The notes below the pieces were generated by a model, which saw nothing but the letters and a program-made list of their open reading frames with translations, made no database searches and was not told where the DNA came from. Shown here piece after piece: positions 5,834-7,151 of a DNA stretch of 7,151 bases; positions within the stretch are counted from its first letter, which is position 1, and every line of letters starts with the position of its first letter. The stretch is from Listeria marthii FSL S4-120 (GTDB taxonomy: Bacteria > Bacillota > Bacilli > Lactobacillales > Listeriaceae): assembly GCA_000183865.1 (NCBI GenBank), contig CM001047.1, positions 2,348,953-2,356,103 on the forward strand. Reading direction: 5' to 3'. The translations under genes and the position numbers were made by a program.

Positions 5834-5859
5834 CGTTATGATTTATGTTTATTATAACG
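5834..5859. repeat. Imperfect 26-bp palindrome over the DUF72 promoter -10
   Basis: CGTTATGAT (5834-5842) and ATTATAACG (5851-5859) form 9-bp inverted arms with one mismatch, 8 bp apart. The right arm contains the whole TATAAT box and the left arm covers the expected transcription start, as an operator would. It is AT-rich, so chance is possible. It does not fit the Fur, PerR, Zur or CodY box layouts I know. Confidence 0.4.
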
Positions 5860-5879
5860 CAAAAAGGTGGGAGAAGCCT
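5851..5879 (-). promoter_or_regulatory. Promoter of the DUF72 gene
   Basis: A consensus -10 box TATAAT (5856-5851, minus strand) lies 36 nt before the ATG at 5814. The -35 region 17 bases further up (about 5879-5874, AGGCTT) does not match TTGACA. The promoter may therefore be weak or may need an activator. Confidence 0.5.
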
Positions 5880-5912
5880 TTAATTTGGTCCTCGTTTTGG
5901 CTTGGATATAAC

Positions 5913-5945
5913 AAAAAAACTTCAACCGTCTAGCAGTTGAAGTTT
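5913..5945 (-). terminator. Rho-independent terminator of the DUF5713 gene
   Basis: On the minus strand AAACTTCAACTG (5945-5934) pairs with CGGTTGAAGTTT (5928-5917) around the loop CTAGA, with one G-U pair, followed by a T7 run (5919-5913). It begins 9 nt after the DUF5713 stop codon. Confidence 0.9.
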
Positions 5946-5954
5946 CTATCATAA

Positions 5955-6269
5955 TTACCACTCGCGCTCTCTAAGTAGTTCTTCAATATCGATATCTACC
6001 TTATAATGAGCTAAAATCGGGATGATTGTTTCAGCAATGGAGTCTCTTGCTCCTGTTTCTAATTCACTCTCGTTTTCATAAAACTCATCTTGCAACGCAT
6101 TAATCGCTAAAGTCATTTCATCAAATTTAGCTTGAATTGCTTCTGTATCATGATTACCTTCTCCTAAAAATTGAACCGTATCTAAAATAAGTTGCTTAAT
6201 TTTATCTACTAGAAACGGTGGAAAGAATGGATCTTGATACATTCCCTCTAAATATTTAAATTCTGCCAT
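5955..6269 (-). CDS. DUF5713 family protein (function unknown)
   Basis: A 104-residue acidic soluble protein with no signal peptide or membrane helix. I place it in DUF5713 from the N-terminal block MYQDPFFPPFLVDKIKQLIL (10-29); this is recognition from memory and no function is established. The rest is predicted to be mostly helical, with many Glu and Asp residues (DEFYENESELETGARDS at 61-77), ending in LLREREW. The ATG at 6269 is preceded by AAAGGA about 9 nt away. The gene has its own strong promoter and its own terminator, so it is monocistronic and independent of the suf operon just upstream. Confidence 0.78.
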   Translation of the reverse strand: MAEFKYLEGMYQDPFFPPFLVDKIKQLILDTVQFLGEGNHDTEAIQAKFDEMTLAINALQDEFYENESELETGARDSIAETIIPILAHYKVDIDIEELLREREW

Positions 6270-6301
6270 GATTATCAGTCCTTTACTAAGTTGTTAAGTA
6301 A

Positions 6302-6330
6302 AATATATCATTTCGTTCATAAAAATACAA
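6302..6330 (-). promoter_or_regulatory. Promoter of the DUF5713 gene (extended -10)
   Basis: On the minus strand TTGTAT (6330-6325), a 17-bp spacer and TATATT (6307-6302), with TG one base upstream of the -10, make a good sigma-A promoter. Transcription should start near 6295, leaving a leader of about 25 nt that contains AAAGGA. Confidence 0.72.
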
Positions 6331-6365
6331 GCCAGATTTGTTCCCTGCCATTTTTGGATTTCATC

Positions 6366-6395
6366 AAAAAAAGACGAACTAAAAAAGTTCGTCTT
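6366..6395 (-). terminator. Rho-independent terminator after sufB (end of suf operon)
   Basis: AAGACGAACT (6395-6386 on the minus strand) pairs perfectly with AGTTCGTCTT (6380-6371) around a T5 loop and is followed by a T run (6370-6366). It starts 9 nt after the sufB stop codon, marking sufB as the last gene of its transcript. Confidence 0.92.
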
Positions 6396-6404
6396 CTGCT
6401 TTAT

Positions 6405-7151
6405 TTAACCAATCGAGCCTTCCATTTCAAACTTAATCAAACGGTTCATCTCAACGGCATATTCCATTGGTAATTCTTTCGTAAATGGTTCAATGAAGCC
6501 CATAACGATCATTTCTGTCGCTTCTTCTTCGCTTAAACCACGGCTCATTAGATAGAAAAGTTGTTCCTCGGATACTTTGGAAACCTTAGCTTCGTGTTCT
6601 AATGAGATATTGCTGTTTAGAATTTCGTTGTACGGGATTGTGTCAGATGTGGAAAGGTTATCCATAATTAGCGTATCACATTCGATATTCGAACGTGCAC
6701 CGTCTGCATTACGGCCAAAATGAACAATTCCGCGGTATGTTACGTTTCCGCCTTGTTTCGAAATCGACTTCGATACAATCGTAGAGGACGTATTCGGCGC
6801 ATAGTGCATCATTTTTGCTCCAGCATCTTGACGTTGACCTTTACCAGCAATCGCGATAGAAAGCGTTGTTCCGCGTGCTCCCTCGCCGCGCAAATGTACA
6901 GCTGGGTATTTCATCGTTAATTTCGAACCAATGTTACCGTCAATCCATTCCATAGTCGCATTTTCTTCACAGAAAGTACGTTTCGTTACTAGGTTATAAA
7001 CGTTATTTGCCCAGTTTTGGATGGTTGTGTAACGGCAGTAAGCGCCTGGTTTTACAATGATTTCCACGACAGCTGAGTGAAGGGAATTCGTTGTATAAAC
7101 GGGAGCCGTACAGCCTTCCACGTAGTTTACGCTGGCATTTTCGTCGACGAT
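6405..7151 (-). CDS. sufB: SufB, Fe-S cluster scaffold subunit (C-terminal 248 residues; start outside window)
   Basis: The frame is open to the right edge, so the N-terminal part (nearly half of a protein of about 465 residues) is missing. SufB pairs with SufD and the ATPase SufC to build Fe-S clusters in the cytosol from sulfur delivered by SufS-SufU. The visible part is the right-handed beta-helix core and the C-terminal helical domain. VEGCTAP, with a Cys at 7112-7110, corresponds to the conserved E. coli SufB Cys254 region. YTTIQNW and YNLVTKR follow. [11 protein letters not shown], with its Cys at 6680-6678, corresponds to Cys405, and [10 protein letters not shown], with Glu-His-Glu at 6599-6591, to the 432-434 region implicated in cluster assembly. 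All appear intact. The GTG at 7121 is an internal Val of this frame, not the start, because the homology continues upstream (ASVNYVEGC). In Firmicutes sufB usually ends the sufCDSUB operon, which fits the terminator here. Confidence 0.96.
   Translation of the reverse strand: MVDENASVNYVEGCTAPVYTTNSLHSAVVEIIVKPGAYCRYTTIQNWANNVYNLVTKRTFCEENATMEWIDGNIGSKLTMKYPAVHLRGEGARGTTLSIAIAGKGQRQDAGAKMMHYAPNTSSTIVSKSISKQGGNVTYRGIVHFGRNADGARSNIECDTLIMDNLSTSDTIPYNEILNSNISLEHEAKVSKVSEEQLFYLMSRGLSEEEATEMIVMGFIEPFTKELPMEYAVEMNRLIKFEMEGSIG

Noticed and set aside
5834..5859. A PerR, Fur or Zur box at the DUF72 promoter
   Set aside because: Those boxes are 7-1-7 (or similar) with a 1-bp centre. Here the arms are 8 bp apart and the sequence does not fit.
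7119..7121. GTG at 7121 as the start of the sufB reading frame
   Set aside because: The frame and SufB similarity continue to the window edge, so this is an internal Val codon of a partial gene.
1..7151. CRISPR array, insertion sequence, prophage, toxin-antitoxin or other mobile system
   Set aside because: There are no direct-repeat arrays, terminal inverted repeats, transposase or integrase motifs. All genes fit ordinary chromosomal families with similar base composition.

Overview
The window looks like a chromosomal core region of a low-GC Firmicute, most likely Listeria. The protein sequences resemble Bacillus subtilis YutF, YutD, YunD and YunF, and they sit next to the end of a suf operon, as I recall for both genera. 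This assignment rests on recognising protein families and gene order, not on a database search. I see no mobile element, tRNA, rRNA, CRISPR array or phage gene.

Left part (about 1-3640, all on the minus strand). A divergent promoter near 3630 starts a cluster read right to left. Its order is a YunD-type metallophosphoesterase, the small protein YutD, a YutF/NagD-type HAD phosphatase, a GNAT acetyltransferase, and the N-terminal half of a CNNM/CorC-type membrane protein that runs off the left edge. The yunD-yutD-yutF genes are tightly packed: yunD and yutD overlap by 4 nt, and a 13- or 19-nt gap precedes yutF. A rho-independent terminator follows the HAD gene directly, and a sigma-B-like promoter lies just before the membrane protein gene. 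The run is therefore probably split into several transcripts.

Middle part (about 3670-4975). A TSUP (TauE/SafE) permease gene and a DUF1634 three-helix membrane protein gene are read rightward from a promoter with an extended -10. They abut with no gap and end in a strong hairpin. That hairpin also serves the convergent DUF72 gene on the minus strand.

Right part (about 4972-7151, minus strand). It holds a DUF72 (YunF-like) TIM-barrel protein gene, a short DUF5713 gene with its own promoter and terminator, and the C-terminal 248 residues of SufB, the Fe-S scaffold protein, with the terminator that closes the suf operon.

No wholly new system is visible. The points most worth a second look are a sliding-clamp-like QMDLF motif at the C-terminus of the DUF72 protein, the loss of the usual catalytic His in the GNHE motif of the YunD homologue, the sigma-B-like promoter before the CNNM gene, the terminator between the HAD and GNAT genes, and an imperfect palindrome over the DUF72 -10 box. 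Three genes use TTG or GTG starts. No intergenic stretch exceeds about 140 bases.
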